Assembly (NCBI RefSeq): GCF_036785885.1
Contig: NC_092317.1
Location: 9,612,501 to 9,676,500 of the forward strand
Direction: 5' to 3'
Origin: Coffea arabica
Taxonomy: Eukaryota > Streptophyta > Magnoliopsida > Gentianales > Rubiaceae
Length of the DNA: 64,000 bases
Shown here: positions 1-11,279 of the stretch, piece by piece
Layout of the letters: each line of letters starts with the position of its first letter
Numbering within the stretch: position 1 is the first letter of the stretch
The notes under the pieces: model-generated
The model's database searches: none
What the model saw: the letters and a program-made list of their open reading frames with translations, nothing else
Told to the model about the DNA's origin: nothing
Translations under genes and position numbers: made by a program

Positions 1-2735
1 AATTGTTTCAGCAACCACTTTCAAATATAATACTTTGAGCTAATATTCAGCAGAAATATACATCAAGAAGAAAAAAAATACCTTCACTCCTGAATTCCTT
101 ATTTTCTCCAAATTCTCAAAGCCTCCCTTATTTTATGGAGCACAGAAACAAAAAAGTAGTGATGATAATTAGCAGTAAGAATTAACTTAAAAACAAATAC
201 ATTGACTTGCAGAGACAGGCTTATATGACCCTGAAGAAAAAAGTCACCAAATGACTGAAGAGTTTAAATCCTTACTTGAAAGTATTTCTGGTCTGTTAAT
301 ACACTGAGGCATGCTGCTCCACCTTTTTCATAGGCCTTAGCAATTTCAACCTGTTATAATAGACAACCAAGAATTAATGCAAACAGATAACACTGTCAAC
401 ATCTTAAGAATTGTATTCAGATATTATAACCCTCAGTAACCTATTCAATTAACCACTGATAGAGGAATAAACCAGCAAACAGCTATAGGACCAAAAGATT
501 CTCAAATCAAACCAGAACAAGCAGCATTTATATAATATAACTAAGTCTCCCTGTATGAAGCTTCCAACTTATTGATAACTGTAATCTGCCATACAAAGCT
601 TTTAAAATCTTACAAAATGATTTTTATTTACTCTGTATTCACAATAAATCAGTTCATTTTTAGTAAAATGTCATCTAAGTGTGTTTCTGTACCTAAGTTA
701 TTGAGTTTGAATTCTTATTTTCAGTCATTAAACATTCATTTAAGTATCCATGCAGACAAATGTCCATTTAATCCTAACAGTCATATATCTAGATATAGTA
801 ACAGGATGGACGAAAAGGAATTAGATAGATAGTAATCATGTTAATGCGAATGAGCATAACCACTGTTCATAAAGAAAAATGCTTTTTCTTTCCCAGAAGT
901 TTATCTTACATTTTTCCCAAAAAAATGGCAATGTTGGCCTCAATTAAATATCAATAACATTTTTCAAGAATTATAAAAATAATCAAAATTTTCCAAATAT
1001 TTCATCACGTTTGCAAAAATTTCCCTGACACTTCAATTCTTCTTCCGATGCATTAAGCACATATTCAGAAAATGTCTATGATCCCGGTTCGCAATGAAGA
1101 CGCCCAAAAGCAATTATGATTTGAATAATAGCATTCTGCATATCAATTCCAGAATAGAAGATTGTAATGAAGATAAGTAGACTACCAGATTCTAATGAAG
1201 TTAAGAAATGAGCAAGTCAGTGCTCCTCTGTAGTCTCAGAACGAGCAGTGCTTCTCTGTGGTGTCAGAATGAGTGTACCCTTTCCTTCATAGACTCACTT
1301 AAGACGAGGTTAATTGCCCCTTCCAGTAACTAGCCAGTGGCTTCATTGCATCATGTTCTTATAAAATTACTATTGTGACAAAAAAACAGAGCCACGAACC
1401 CAACCCCCCCACCTTCCCCACAAAAAAAAACCACCTGAGCGTAGGGATATAGTTTCAGCTTCAATCTGGGAGCAGCATGGTGCATTAGAACTTTACAGAC
1501 AAAACTCCTATTTCAAAATTTTAGAAAAATGCAGCAATTTTGCAATTCCATTCAACATGGTTAACCCTCCATCTTTTCCACAATCAACTAATTAACATTT
1601 TCAATATGTCCATCACAACCAAAATTTGCTCATCATAACTTATCAACAGCAGAGTCAAAGTGGTGCATGAGAACTTACAGGGTCAAAATCTTCCCTTAAA
1701 ACTCCTCTACTGGGAGAAGCCTTTTTGACTTCAGCAATTAGACCAGGCAATCCAGTTTGCAAATTTGCTGTCTTAAGTGCTCCAATAAAGTCTCTAACTG
1801 GCGGAGCATTCTCAAGAGCTTTCTTCAACACGGGAAGAGGCTCTCTCTCTTTCATCTACAGACAAATGCCAATACGTAACTCAGTTTTCAGATGGAGTTC
1901 ATCAATAAGATATGCACATAACAAAAGATAATTCAGAAAACAACAATTACCTGAGATACTTCCAGGTCCTTGTGCCACACAATCTCTTCAAGTATATTAC
2001 GTGGGGTATTCCCCTCATTCTGAATTCTAAACTCAAAAGGACCCACATAATGCAAAGGAGGCCCCGTTGGCGGACGCCTCCTGATTTTTATACCTTGGCT
2101 TGCAGCAACCTCATCTTGAAACATCCCAACTTCCCATTCCTTAATCTTAAGAGCATCTCTCTCAGTAATTTCAGCTGAAGCTTCTTTCAATTCAGACTAC
2201 AACCACAACCAAAATGAATTTCTTTTCAATGAAACTCCATAAAAAAAAAAATTCGGTCATCTTCGCCGAATCCCTCACAATTAACTTATTATTACCACTT
2301 ACTCTGATAAACCCCCCCCCCACCCCCCCTGGATTCTAAAGCTCCTAACTTTTTTATGCCAAATTAACAATTCTTCTCATTAAAACCAATAAAAATCACA
2401 ACTTTATAACTACTTGACATGCTCAAGACATAACCAAGCACAGAAATCAAAACCCAGTTGCAATTAATCCAATTTTTTGCTAAAAAAACACCAAAGAAAG
2501 AAGATAAAAACAGAAGATGGAACACCATGCATTTTACTCATTGCAATACAGGTGATTGATAAAATGCCAGAATTACCTTTTGAGCTTGAATGCTTAGAGG
2601 GGTGTTGTGTGCCATTGAACTTCCAACTGGGGTTGGCTTGAAAAATCTTAATCTGGGTTTGAGATGGATTGACTGCAGGGCCACCACCCTTGTTGGTGTA
2701 TTTGCAGCTGCTCTCAGGGATATTGAAGCTTCCAT
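1..2735 (-). CDS. IGPS: Indole-3-glycerol phosphate synthase, plastid (5' part, runs off left edge)
   Basis: Fourth step of tryptophan synthesis after chorismate: it closes the indole ring of CdRP, in the plastid stroma. Five exons are visible on the minus strand: 2577-2735, 1951-2184 (acceptor read as ttgtag before TCTGAATTG), 1679-1855, 276-350 and 82-126, all with GT-AG borders and phase 0. The rest lies beyond base 1. The start at 2733-2735 is the first ATG. Residues 1 to about 50 look like a transit peptide (Ser, Arg, Pro rich, few acids). Exon 3 carries the IGPS signature [12 protein letters not shown] with the catalytic-type lysines; exons 4-5 carry [14 protein letters not shown] and [10 protein letters not shown], typical of the beta/alpha barrel. 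Plants encode this enzyme as a separate polypeptide, not fused to TrpF or TrpG, and the visible part fits that. No frameshift or stop is seen. Identity is secure; the 3' end cannot be judged. Confidence 0.95.
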
Positions 2736-2844
2736 TTCTTGAATGAAAGGAACTACAAATCCTTTTCGGCTCTTGTTCAAGTGAGAACTGAGAAGAGCCG
2801 ATTGAAAATCAATTTGGAATTAAAAATCCTTTTAAAGGTCTTGT

Positions 2845-2851
2845 TTTTATA
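2845..2851 (-). promoter_or_regulatory. Possible TATA box of IGPS
   Basis: Minus strand reads TATAAAA about 110 bases upstream of the IGPS start codon, with a plausible leader between. Position and sequence fit a plant TATA box, but no transcript evidence is available. Confidence 0.4.
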
Positions 2852-3709
2852 TCGGCTATGTGGGGTCATTGTTTTTAAAGACGGCTGAAAACCGTCTTTT
2901 TGTTGCCGTCTTTTTTTTTTTTTTTGTTAATTAACAATGGTCTTATTTTACAATTTTGGAGGAGCTTTTTTAATTAATGACCAAATTCAAATAATCTAGT
3001 TGTGCTCTGCATTTAGACACTTTTAACATTTTATTTAGTTTTTAATAAAACATCATCTAACATCCTATCAATAGCGTGTTTTGATAAAATGTCATCTAAC
3101 ATCCTATAATTGACTTAGCAATAACGTATTTGGATAGGAATTATTTGAAATATTTATTTAAGATAATTACTGTAATACTTTTTGTAATATAATATATATG
3201 AGATCAAAAAGGTGATTGAAAAGATAAAAGGTGTGTTTGAATTTTCGTTCGTAATGCAAGAAAATTGTTTTTTTCCAAATCATTCCTATTTTTCCGACAC
3301 ACAATCTAATCTTGGTCTACCGTCCTGTTAGTTCCATGACAAAAACGTTTTCCAACCATGCTTCAATGCTTTTAGTGGTGCTGGCAATGCACAACATTTT
3401 TTTTTTTTTGACTAATTGCTTTCAACATTTGTAAAGTATCTTTCAAAAAACATGTGTAAAAAGTGGTAAGCATTTCTTCTTTTTTTTTTTTTTTGCTGCT
3501 TTCAATTTTTACACATGATTGTTAGGCTTTGTTCCTTATTCAATTCAAATACGTAATGGAAAGAAATAAATCATATGCTTCTACATCAGAATACTTAATA
3601 TTAGTATATTACCATGTCTTATTTATTTCTTATCATCAACCAGAAACATGGAAAAGTACATAAAACCAAGGAAAAAAACAGACAACTCTTGAATCCAAGT
3701 TCAATTGTG
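2852..3709. other. Intergenic, IGPS / copper-radical oxidase
   Basis: AT-rich spacer between the head of IGPS and the tail of the next minus-strand gene. It holds several poly-T runs (about 2911-2926, 3399-3409, 3479-3494) and a doubled short phrase around 3047-3110 (AAAACATCATCTAACATCCTAT and a near copy). The stretch next to 3710 should hold the 3' UTR of the oxidase gene. No coding signal seen. Confidence 0.6.
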
Positions 3710-5422
3710 TCATTTGTGTGTGAACCTGATCCACTGAGATTTGCTAGGTATCCCTCCATTCACAACTGTGAGCAGATAATAGCCAGCAGGTGCAACATTA
3801 GCAGATGGAGGAGCTTCAACAATTGCATTCACCAGTCCATTTTCATCCTTGACCATTTTCTTGCATTTAAGTCTTAGCATCCTCTGATTCATGGAAAGGG
3901 AATGAGTTGTAAAGGGAACTGCATAGACACTGAATATCACATCTTTGCTGCTGATTTTCCCTCTTAGCCAAAAATGAACTCCAAACTCTCTTCCATAGCC
4001 AATATTTTCCTCCCCATTACTGGTGGAGATTGACAGGTTATGTGCCCTTCTGTGATCGAATTTTTGGTCCATATGATCAGGGACAAAAGCTTGTAGCCTT
4101 AGCTCAGTGGGATATTTCACATTCTTGAATTCATACCTCCTGTTAGGATTACTTCCTGCTACAAGAACTCTCCCATCAGGGAGAAGAATAGCTGATGAAT
4201 GGTACATTCTGGGAATTTTGGCGGCTTTTAGGACTGTGAACCTTCTTCCTTGTCTTTTTTTGGGCTTGTAGAGATATGGCTCTAGAGCAGGGGAGGCTGC
4301 ATTTTCCCATCCAGCACAGCCTCGTTTTGCACCGTTTATGATCAGTATATGGCCAGTGGGGAGAATCAACATATCACCCATTACTCGTGGTCCAGGCATG
4401 TTCTCCATCTTCCACTTGTGCCTGTTACCTGTGATCACCATTCTGCCACAAGAGCTTAAGCCCTTCAAGAATTTCCCTTCATTGGCGGCCCCATATGCCC
4501 CTGGAGCAGCACCTCCGCATATCATGACTTCAACTTTTTGAAAGCCATTTTCATGGTCTAAAGGAAGAATAACAGATGAGCCAGTGCTAGGATAGCTCCT
4601 TCCTCCATCCTTTGGAATCCTGGGAAATGTCTTCACAACTTTCCTTCTTTTGTAGTTGAAAAGAATGGAATCTCGGTTTGCAAAGATGAACAAATTGCCA
4701 TCAGAAGAAAGATGAAGGAAGGGATAGAGGTTATTCCCTTCTCTCCTTCTTTCGTATGTCTTGTGCAAGAAAGGCAGATCATAAGCCTTCTCCCTGGATG
4801 ACAATTTAGGTACAAACTCGTAGGTAAAAATCCTTCTTCCACCAACAACAATGACTCTATCCTTGTCAGGCAATAGTAGATTGGAAGCATACCATCTCAT
4901 ATCTGAAAGAGAATGCTTATTCTGCTTCCAATCACAACGGCCATTATGATCACATGGCTTGAAGTAACGAATTCTTTGCGAACCACCACCATAGCCACCC
5001 GTTTGAATAATGGTTCCATCACTCAGTATGGAACCAGAGGAGCACCAAGTATCAGAATTAATATGTAGAGGCCTAATCTTGTTTCTCATAATGTCATACT
5101 CCACTGAATGAGCATAACAGGACCAGTCCTCCGAATCCCTATACCTGTGGTCACACTTTGTCCCATTCAGCCTTCGTTTTAGGCGGTAACCAGATTGCTG
5201 AGAGCCAATCTGATCAAGTATGACAACAGTGTCGTAGTGTGTCAAGGCCATATGCATGGCTACAACACCTGCATTCTTCAATAGAAGTTGCCATTTCCCT
5301 TTTCTGTTCCCTCTACTAGAAAGCTCTCTAGCTGCATTGCACAGTTCAGTGGATAGCAGGAGGAAAAACAGCAGGAAGACGATACATTTGATTAAGAAGC
5401 TAAGGAAATTCCTTTGCACCAT
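3710..5422 (-). CDS. Glyoxal/galactose oxidase-like copper-radical oxidase, secreted
   Basis: A 570-residue intronless protein of the plant GLOX (aldehyde oxidase GLOX) group. Such enzymes oxidise small aldehydes or sugar alcohols to acids with release of hydrogen peroxide, in the cell wall or apoplast. Residues 9-24 form a hydrophobic signal-peptide core with a likely cut near CNA/AR (30/31). A glyoxal-oxidase N-terminal beta-propeller spans roughly 60-435 and a C-terminal DUF1929-type Ig-like domain roughly 445-568. The copper-radical centre can be placed: Cys127 (DTWCSSG) for the Cys-Tyr cross-link, Tyr178 (RWYAS), Tyr407-His408 (RMYHSS) and His507 (TTHSLSMNQR). All expected ligands are present, so it should be active. 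Length is close to the plant family norm. The substrate cannot be told from sequence. Confidence 0.93.
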   Translation of the reverse strand: MVQRNFLSFLIKCIVFLLFFLLLSTELCNAARELSSRGNRKGKWQLLLKNAGVVAMHMALTHYDTVVILDQIGSQQSGYRLKRRLNGTKCDHRYRDSEDWSCYAHSVEYDIMRNKIRPLHINSDTWCSSGSILSDGTIIQTGGYGGGSQRIRYFKPCDHNGRCDWKQNKHSLSDMRWYASNLLLPDKDRVIVVGGRRIFTYEFVPKLSSREKAYDLPFLHKTYERRREGNNLYPFLHLSSDGNLFIFANRDSILFNYKRRKVVKTFPRIPKDGGRSYPSTGSSVILPLDHENGFQKVEVMICGGAAPGAYGAANEGKFLKGLSSCGRMVITGNRHKWKMENMPGPRVMGDMLILPTGHILIINGAKRGCAGWENAASPALEPYLYKPKKRQGRRFTVLKAAKIPRMYHSSAILLPDGRVLVAGSNPNRRYEFKNVKYPTELRLQAFVPDHMDQKFDHRRAHNLSISTSNGEENIGYGREFGVHFWLRGKISSKDVIFSVYAVPFTTHSLSMNQRMLRLKCKKMVKDENGLVNAIVEAPPSANVAPAGYYLLTVVNGGIPSKSQWIRFTHK

Positions 5423-5481
5423 GAGAAATTAAACTCTGGTCTATGCTTTTTTGTTTAGCTTACACTCACTGGAGAATTATC

Positions 5482-5490
5482 ATTTATATA
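5482..5490 (-). promoter_or_regulatory. TATA box of the copper-radical oxidase gene
   Basis: Minus strand reads TATATAAAT, 60 bases upstream of the start codon at 5422, giving a leader of about 30 bases. Good match and good spacing. Confidence 0.6.
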
Positions 5491-5499
5491 TGGCAAGTT

Positions 5500-6743
5500 T
5501 GGTAAAGAAAATGTGATCCTTCCAAGAAACTTAGCCTTTCTTTTCGTGTGATTCCTTTGCCTAAAAGGGGCGGCTCAAGCATCATGTATGGAAGGTGCAG
5601 AAAGTATTCAGGATGCCACAGAAAGCTTCACTCATTCAGCGAAATCTTCTCGCCAGATCAGGGCATAAAGCTTGTGAATTCTCCATTTTCCAATCTAAGG
5701 GCGCCCTTTCACTCTTAAGTTGAATTGTCCAATTTTCAAGATTGATTTTAACAAAATTGTTATATAGCAAGGACATGCACTCGTGCACCATCGAAGTATT
5801 TATAAGGCTCTCAAACGCTTGTTCAAACTCGTACTCTGGTCGAAAGATCCAAGTTGCTAGACTAAGCAAGCTAGATGAACCTCCATCATATAATGTCACT
5901 TAAAAGGATTGTAGAGGAGCTTAATGAGTATTTAACTATCTATGTATTGTATTACATATGATTGTGAAAACTATTGTATTACATACCATTGTGAAAACTA
6001 TCAATAAATGTGTATTTTTAATACAAATAACAATTTTCCCGTGTTTGGAACCAATTTGATCCGTCGCCTAAGTTTACAAGTTCAATTTCTTCATATTTTT
6101 TCTCAAATCCAATTTTTTTATCTTAATATTTGAAATGCATTTAACCCGATAACACGTACTAATATTTATTTAATTCTCTCTTTGTCAATCAATTTTACAC
6201 AAATTGTCAAGTGTTAATTGTTTGATTAAAAATCCACCCCCTAACTTTTTGTTTTATTGACAAGACACCCTAACCCCTTTACTTTGGGTACATATAAACC
6301 TACTGCCAAGTGACAAGAGAGGGCAATTAGCATAAAAAAATGGCACGAAGTTAGTATGCAAGGCAGGCGAATTAAGGTCAGAAATTTGTTGACCCGGTTT
6401 TTCTCCTCCTCTCTGCATCTACCCCTTCCATACTGTTTTCTTATCGATTTCCAGTTCCTACTAGGCTACTCCCCCCGGTTCAACACCAAAATTCAAGACC
6501 ATTTATACCACCCAAACAAGAGATTGAACAACCCCATGAACCAAACGTCATCCGGGCGGGGTCTGATTCCAAGAGTGCCATCATTTTCCCACCCCAGGTA
6601 GGTATCTTGTTCGGTAAGGGTACAGCAGGGAGCTGGTAGAAGGAGCTTTACTCAGTCGTAAATTATGGGCAGTGTCATTTTTTAGTGGCATCTAGGATGA
6701 GGCTTGAACTTGCAGTAATCCACCGTGCCAGGAGGAAGTTAGT
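5500..6743. other. Intergenic, oxidase promoter and PPR leader
   Basis: The divergent upstream regions of the minus-strand oxidase and the plus-strand PPR gene share this spacer. A reading frame without recognisable domains lies at 5636-5899 on the minus strand (see rejected). A short direct repeat ATTGTATTACATA...TTGTGAAAACTAT is doubled at about 5946-6002. Bases 6350-6743 are richer in GC and probably contain the PPR transcript leader. Confidence 0.5.
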
Positions 6744-8303
6744 GTGCATTGGTATTGTAGAAAGATTCTTCTTTTTGCAATGTTTTGGTCTGTAGTTGTT
6801 CGGTCGTCTTCGTCCCGACGAAGTATTGGTTTTGTTAATCAGATAGTTCCTTGCTTTTTTGGCGTATCAAGAACCATATATAGCAGCAGTAGCCGCAGCT
6901 GTCTTGCATCTAATGGTGGTGGTGGTGGTGATGGTGTGGATAATGGGTTTCGCGCTTTCGAGGATTACTTGAACGAATCTTGGAAAAGTTGCAATTTTGA
7001 TGAGGAAATAGAGTTAAAAACAACGTGGAGAAGTCAAAATAGTACTTTCCAACAAAAGCAAAATGTTTCTTCAAGAAGTAGTTTTATTGACACGGTAAGA
7101 AATGATGCTAATAGGGTTCTTGAAATTCTTCGGCAAGATGGTCCTGGATTTGATACCAAAGCTGCTTTAGATGATTTGAAACTTAGGCTTTCTGGGCTTC
7201 TTGTGAGACAGGTTCTTTTAGGCATTTTGACGAGCATAAGTTTTGCAAACAAGAAACGGAGCGCGAAGCTCGGGTTCAAATTCTTTGTGTGGTCTGGTCA
7301 GCAAGAGAACTATAGTCACACCACAAATTCGTATCATCTGATAATGAAGATATTTGCGGAGGCTGAGGAATTTAAAGCAATGTGGAGATTGCTTGATGAA
7401 ATGATCCACAAGGGGTATCCGACATCTGCTCGAACTTTTAATCTGCTGATTTGTACTTGTGGTGAGGCTGGATTAGCGAAGAAAGTCATAGAGAGGTTTA
7501 TAAAATCGAAGACGTTTAACTATAGGCCATTTAAGCACTGTTTTAATGCAATTTTACATTCTCTAGTGGTACTGCATCATTACAAGTTGATTGAGTGGGT
7601 GTACCAGCAGATGTTGGTTGAAGGTCATTCTCCGGATATTTTAACTTATAACATCCTCTTGTGCTCTAAGTATAGGCAGGGGAAACTGGAACAGTTTCAT
7701 AGATTACTGGATGAAATGGGACAAAATGGGTTCTCACCTGATTTTCATACTTACAACCTCCTCCTTCATGTGCTAGGTAAAGGGGACAAGCCTCTTGCGG
7801 CCCTGAACCTTTTAAACCACATGAAGGAAGTAAGTTGTGATCCAACCATTCTTCACTTCACCACATTAATAGATGGGCTCAGCCGAGCTGGGAATTTGGA
7901 TGCTTGCAAGTACTTTTTTGATGAGATGATTAAGCAGGGATGCATGCCTGATGTTGTTTGTTACACTGTAATGATAACAGGGTATGTTGAGGCAGGGGAG
8001 TTTCATATGGCTCAGGAAATGTTTGATGAAATGATCAGTGAAGGACAGCTTCCAAATGTTTTTACTTACAATTCTATGATCCGAGGGTTATGCATGGCTG
8101 GGAAGTTTGAGGAGGCTTGCTTGATGCTGAAAGAAATGGAACGGAGAGGTTGTAATCCTAATTTCTTGGTGTATAGTACCTTAGTGAGTTACCTGAGAAA
8201 TGCTGGAAAGCTTTCTCAAGCCCATGAAATTATAAAAGATATGGTGGAAAAAGGGAAGTATGCCCATCTAGTTTCGAAGATAAAAAGATACAGGAGGTGC
8301 TAA
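6744..8303 (+). CDS. P-class pentatricopeptide repeat protein, probably mitochondrial
   Basis: A 519-residue intronless PPR protein, resembling the Arabidopsis At1g55630 group. P-class PPR proteins bind organelle RNA one base per repeat and act in RNA stability, splicing or translation. Residues 1 to about 50 are rich in Ser and Arg with almost no acids, as in a mitochondrial presequence. A glycine run (58-62) and a low-complexity linker follow. From about residue 195 to 510 there are nine consecutive 35-residue repeats with the usual signs, for example TYNILLCSKYRQGKLEQF and TYNSMIRGLCMAGKFEEA. No E, DYW or SMR domain follows, and the protein ends soon after the last repeat. Met13 at 6780 is an alternative start; either keeps the targeting region. 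The RNA target is unknown. Confidence 0.93.
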   Translation: MHWYCRKILLFAMFWSVVVRSSSSRRSIGFVNQIVPCFFGVSRTIYSSSSRSCLASNGGGGGDGVDNGFRAFEDYLNESWKSCNFDEEIELKTTWRSQNSTFQQKQNVSSRSSFIDTVRNDANRVLEILRQDGPGFDTKAALDDLKLRLSGLLVRQVLLGILTSISFANKKRSAKLGFKFFVWSGQQENYSHTTNSYHLIMKIFAEAEEFKAMWRLLDEMIHKGYPTSARTFNLLICTCGEAGLAKKVIERFIKSKTFNYRPFKHCFNAILHSLVVLHHYKLIEWVYQQMLVEGHSPDILTYNILLCSKYRQGKLEQFHRLLDEMGQNGFSPDFHTYNLLLHVLGKGDKPLAALNLLNHMKEVSCDPTILHFTTLIDGLSRAGNLDACKYFFDEMIKQGCMPDVVCYTVMITGYVEAGEFHMAQEMFDEMISEGQLPNVFTYNSMIRGLCMAGKFEEACLMLKEMERRGCNPNFLVYSTLVSYLRNAGKLSQAHEIIKDMVEKGKYAHLVSKIKRYRRC

Positions 8304-9205
8304 CGAGAAAGAGTATATAAACTACAAGCAATTTTGTAATATCTACAGAAAATGCTTATTGATCCTTATTTGGTACCTTTGTCTGTGATATGTTTTAGAA
8401 GCAGCAAAAGTTTCCAATTCCATGGGGTCTTGAATCTGTCAATTGTTCCCTAGTACTTGCACATTTTTCTCAAAGTTGAATAGCCATTTTGGAGTTGTGG
8501 GTTGAAAGGAAAAAATAAATGGAATACATTTGCTTCATTCATAGCCTAATACTTGTCTCCATCGATTTTGTTGTTATTGCTTTGAGGTAAGTTTTTTTTT
8601 TTCTTTTTGAATTATTTCTTCCATAAATTTATGTCTCTTCTTTTTACTTACTCTGCTACTTTTGTTCAAATAGAGCAATTTCTCCTCCATGTGAGCCCTG
8701 ATTAAAATGCAAAATGTCCTGCTTTGGCGAACTAGAGCTTAGGAAAGATTAGTTCCCATGGAAATTAGAAAAATAGAATGGATCTCTCATTCATGTCTCT
8801 TTTGGCTATTATACTCCAATAGTAGATTAGTCTACTTCCCATCAATGCTTTTGAGCAATGAAATTTTATTTACATCTAAAAGCTTTGGTTGCTGCTAAGC
8901 TTTTACTCTGAAGAACAACACTAATTGAGTGACAGTTTGTGAAATTGATATCTTAACTTACATGTTTCGGCTGGCCTTTTATTTCGATTACTTTTATTGT
9001 TTGCGCTGTTTCATCACTTTATTGGAGAAAGTACAGAAGAAAATTATGCTTAAACTAAATATGTGTCAGCAGTTCTACATTAGCCAATCAAACAAAGAAC
9101 TTTGAGCTACATATTCAATTTCTTGTGAATATGGATTGAGTATGGAAAGTTTATGTTTCCTAAAACTAGAAAACTACTAATCAAGAACAGAAAAAGGAAA
9201 GGTGC

Positions 9206-9250
<45 letters not shown>

Positions 9251-10375
9251 AAAGGCATTTATTAGAATCCTTTACTGCAGTGCTTTGTGTATGATTGACT
9301 GGTAATGGTTTTTGTACACACCAATTGCACATGTATTAGCTTCAGCTTCATAGAATAGATATTGTCTTCATTTTTATTTTGAAAGTAATACCATGTTTCT
9401 TCCAGCTTTTTCATTTTCCTGGTTCCCTATGATGATAGAAGTGGGTCTTTTTTCTTAGTTTCAACTGTCTACTTGTATTTGCATAGAACCGCCATTATTC
9501 ATTGTTTAGGACAAAACGATGGCAAAATGACTTGGTTTCCTAAATTTTCTTGTCCCCTTATATTTCTCAATGGTTACTTGCACCTAAAATGTGGAAGCTC
9601 CTATGGTGTAAATGGGATCCTATAGGGCTCGTGAGAGCAAGTGGCCTATCACTCTGTTTAAGCCTGCTGATTGTCAATTTTCCTCCTAGTGCAAAAATAA
9701 TTGGTCATCTGTGCCAGTGCCATTGTAGACTACAGCAGGAAGAACAGAATCTGTTAAGAGATAATGAATGTGATTTATTGGCATTAAGAAAGTTACATAG
9801 CATGTATGCCTCTGTCTTGAATCAATTTATGGGTTTGTCTATGTTTTGATTTGGGTATCGGTAGAATCAAGAAAAAAAAACTTGATCTGTCTGGAAAGGT
9901 TTCATCTTAATAGTGAGGAGATATTCAATGATATGGCAGCATGTGAACTTAATTGCAGGTTTTTTTATCACTTATTCTCCTCTGCCCTATAACTAGTAAT
10001 TTACTTTTGTATTACAGAAACAAATAGACTTCTGATGTTACAATTTCTGGTTTCACTTACATCTACAAATGCTCTGTCAGAGTCAATATGAAGGGCAATG
10101 CCTTCTTTCTTGGTGTCTTGCCCTCTGAAGAATGTAGAATGTTATTACCACTCAATTTAACCCGTTATTTCCAGATATGCCTTTTCTTGAACTCAGGATG
10201 CAGGATTCTGGTGAGATTCAAGCTCGGTCGACATATTCATGAAGTGCTTTATGAAATAAAATGGTAGATCTCTTATAAAATTCTGGTTGAAAAACCGTAG
10301 TTGGGAAAAACTGCTAATCCAAATAGACCCCTGATTCTCCTGGGGGACTGAACAATTCTTCTGATACACCAGCTT
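8304..10375. other. Intergenic with TA microsatellite
   Basis: Starts with the PPR 3' UTR (AT-rich, possible polyadenylation signals such as aataaatgg near 8514). It includes the TA run listed separately and otherwise no supported gene. A reading frame at 9550-9849 has no family resemblance and ordinary intergenic composition. Confidence 0.5.
9211..9248. repeat. (TA)n microsatellite
   Basis: About 19 uninterrupted TA units following a run of A. Likely polymorphic. Confidence 0.95.
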
Positions 10376-10609
10376 TCAAAATTGCTGAGGCAAGTATGGG
10401 TGCTTTATGAATATTCTTGGAGGATGAATTTCAAACTTGCGAAAATATTGAGTCACAAAAATGACAAACGAGATGAAATAACTGGAAATGAAAACGGCCA
10501 TTGAGGTGGTTTCAAGTACTTGTGCCAAACTTGGCGGTGCAGCGCCCTGAAATTGAGATAAATGTTCAGATTTCTTGATTTCATTAGTAACGACAGAAGA
10601 TTCAGACAT
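10376..10609 (-). CDS. Small hypothetical protein with one membrane segment
   Basis: An open frame of 77 codons on the minus strand beginning MSESSVVTNEIKKSEHL. It has a polar N-terminus, then a hydrophobic stretch at about residues 38-55 (MAVFISSYFISFVIFV), then a basic tail ending PYLPQQF. The initiation context (gccaaaATG) is acceptable. I do not recognise a family. It lies between the PPR gene and the tail of RGLG with no obvious TATA box. It could be a real short membrane protein, an exon of a longer gene, or a chance frame. Confidence is low. Confidence 0.25.
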   Translation of the reverse strand: MSESSVVTNEIKKSEHLSQFQGAAPPSLAQVLETTSMAVFISSYFISFVIFVTQYFRKFEIHPPRIFIKHPYLPQQF

Positions 10610-11279
10610 TTTGGCGAACGTTATTTTCCACCATGGGATCCCTCAGGATAGATACCGCAATCAAGAAGAAAAATTCTATTGAGGAATTTCGTACTTTTTG
10701 ACGTCTTCTGTGATTTAGCAGCTATGTTAAGCTAGAGGCCTAATCATTGCATTTCTTTTCTCCTCTTATATTATATATATCTAAAGAGGCATGATTATTG
10801 CGATTTTCATCTGTCGTGTAGTTGAAAGATATTTGTATATAAGCTTCTCAAAGATCAAAAAACCAGAAAACTCCCATGATTGCAGCATCTTTACTGCCCT
10901 AATTGAGAACACCAGTATTCCAAGGCGAGAAGCCTACGCTGCCAGAATCCTGCAGTTGCAAGCTATCAAGACATTGAGACCAACTTTAGCAAACATCAAA
11001 TACAAAGTTGTAGCAGATACTTTCTGCATCTGAAATCAGAGAAATACGACTGAGTTTTCAACTGAAGATTATTATCACTAATGACTGCGGCTAAAAAAAA
11101 GAATTGTTATATACAGATCAAGAATTCGTGCAAGACATCATCCTTTCATGTCACAAGATAATTATGCAGTATTTATCAGATAAAATGGCAAAGCTATTAT
11201 CAGGAAGGACAAATATTTGCTAGAACTAGATGAGAGCTCTTCTTAAAACATAGAATTTACACTGCATATGAATTTCCTT

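Noticed and set aside
5636-5899. An 87-codon minus-strand frame upstream of the copper-radical oxidase
   Set aside because: Composition is somewhat protein-like, but I see no known domain, TATA box or splice partners. It lies in the shared upstream region of two genes.
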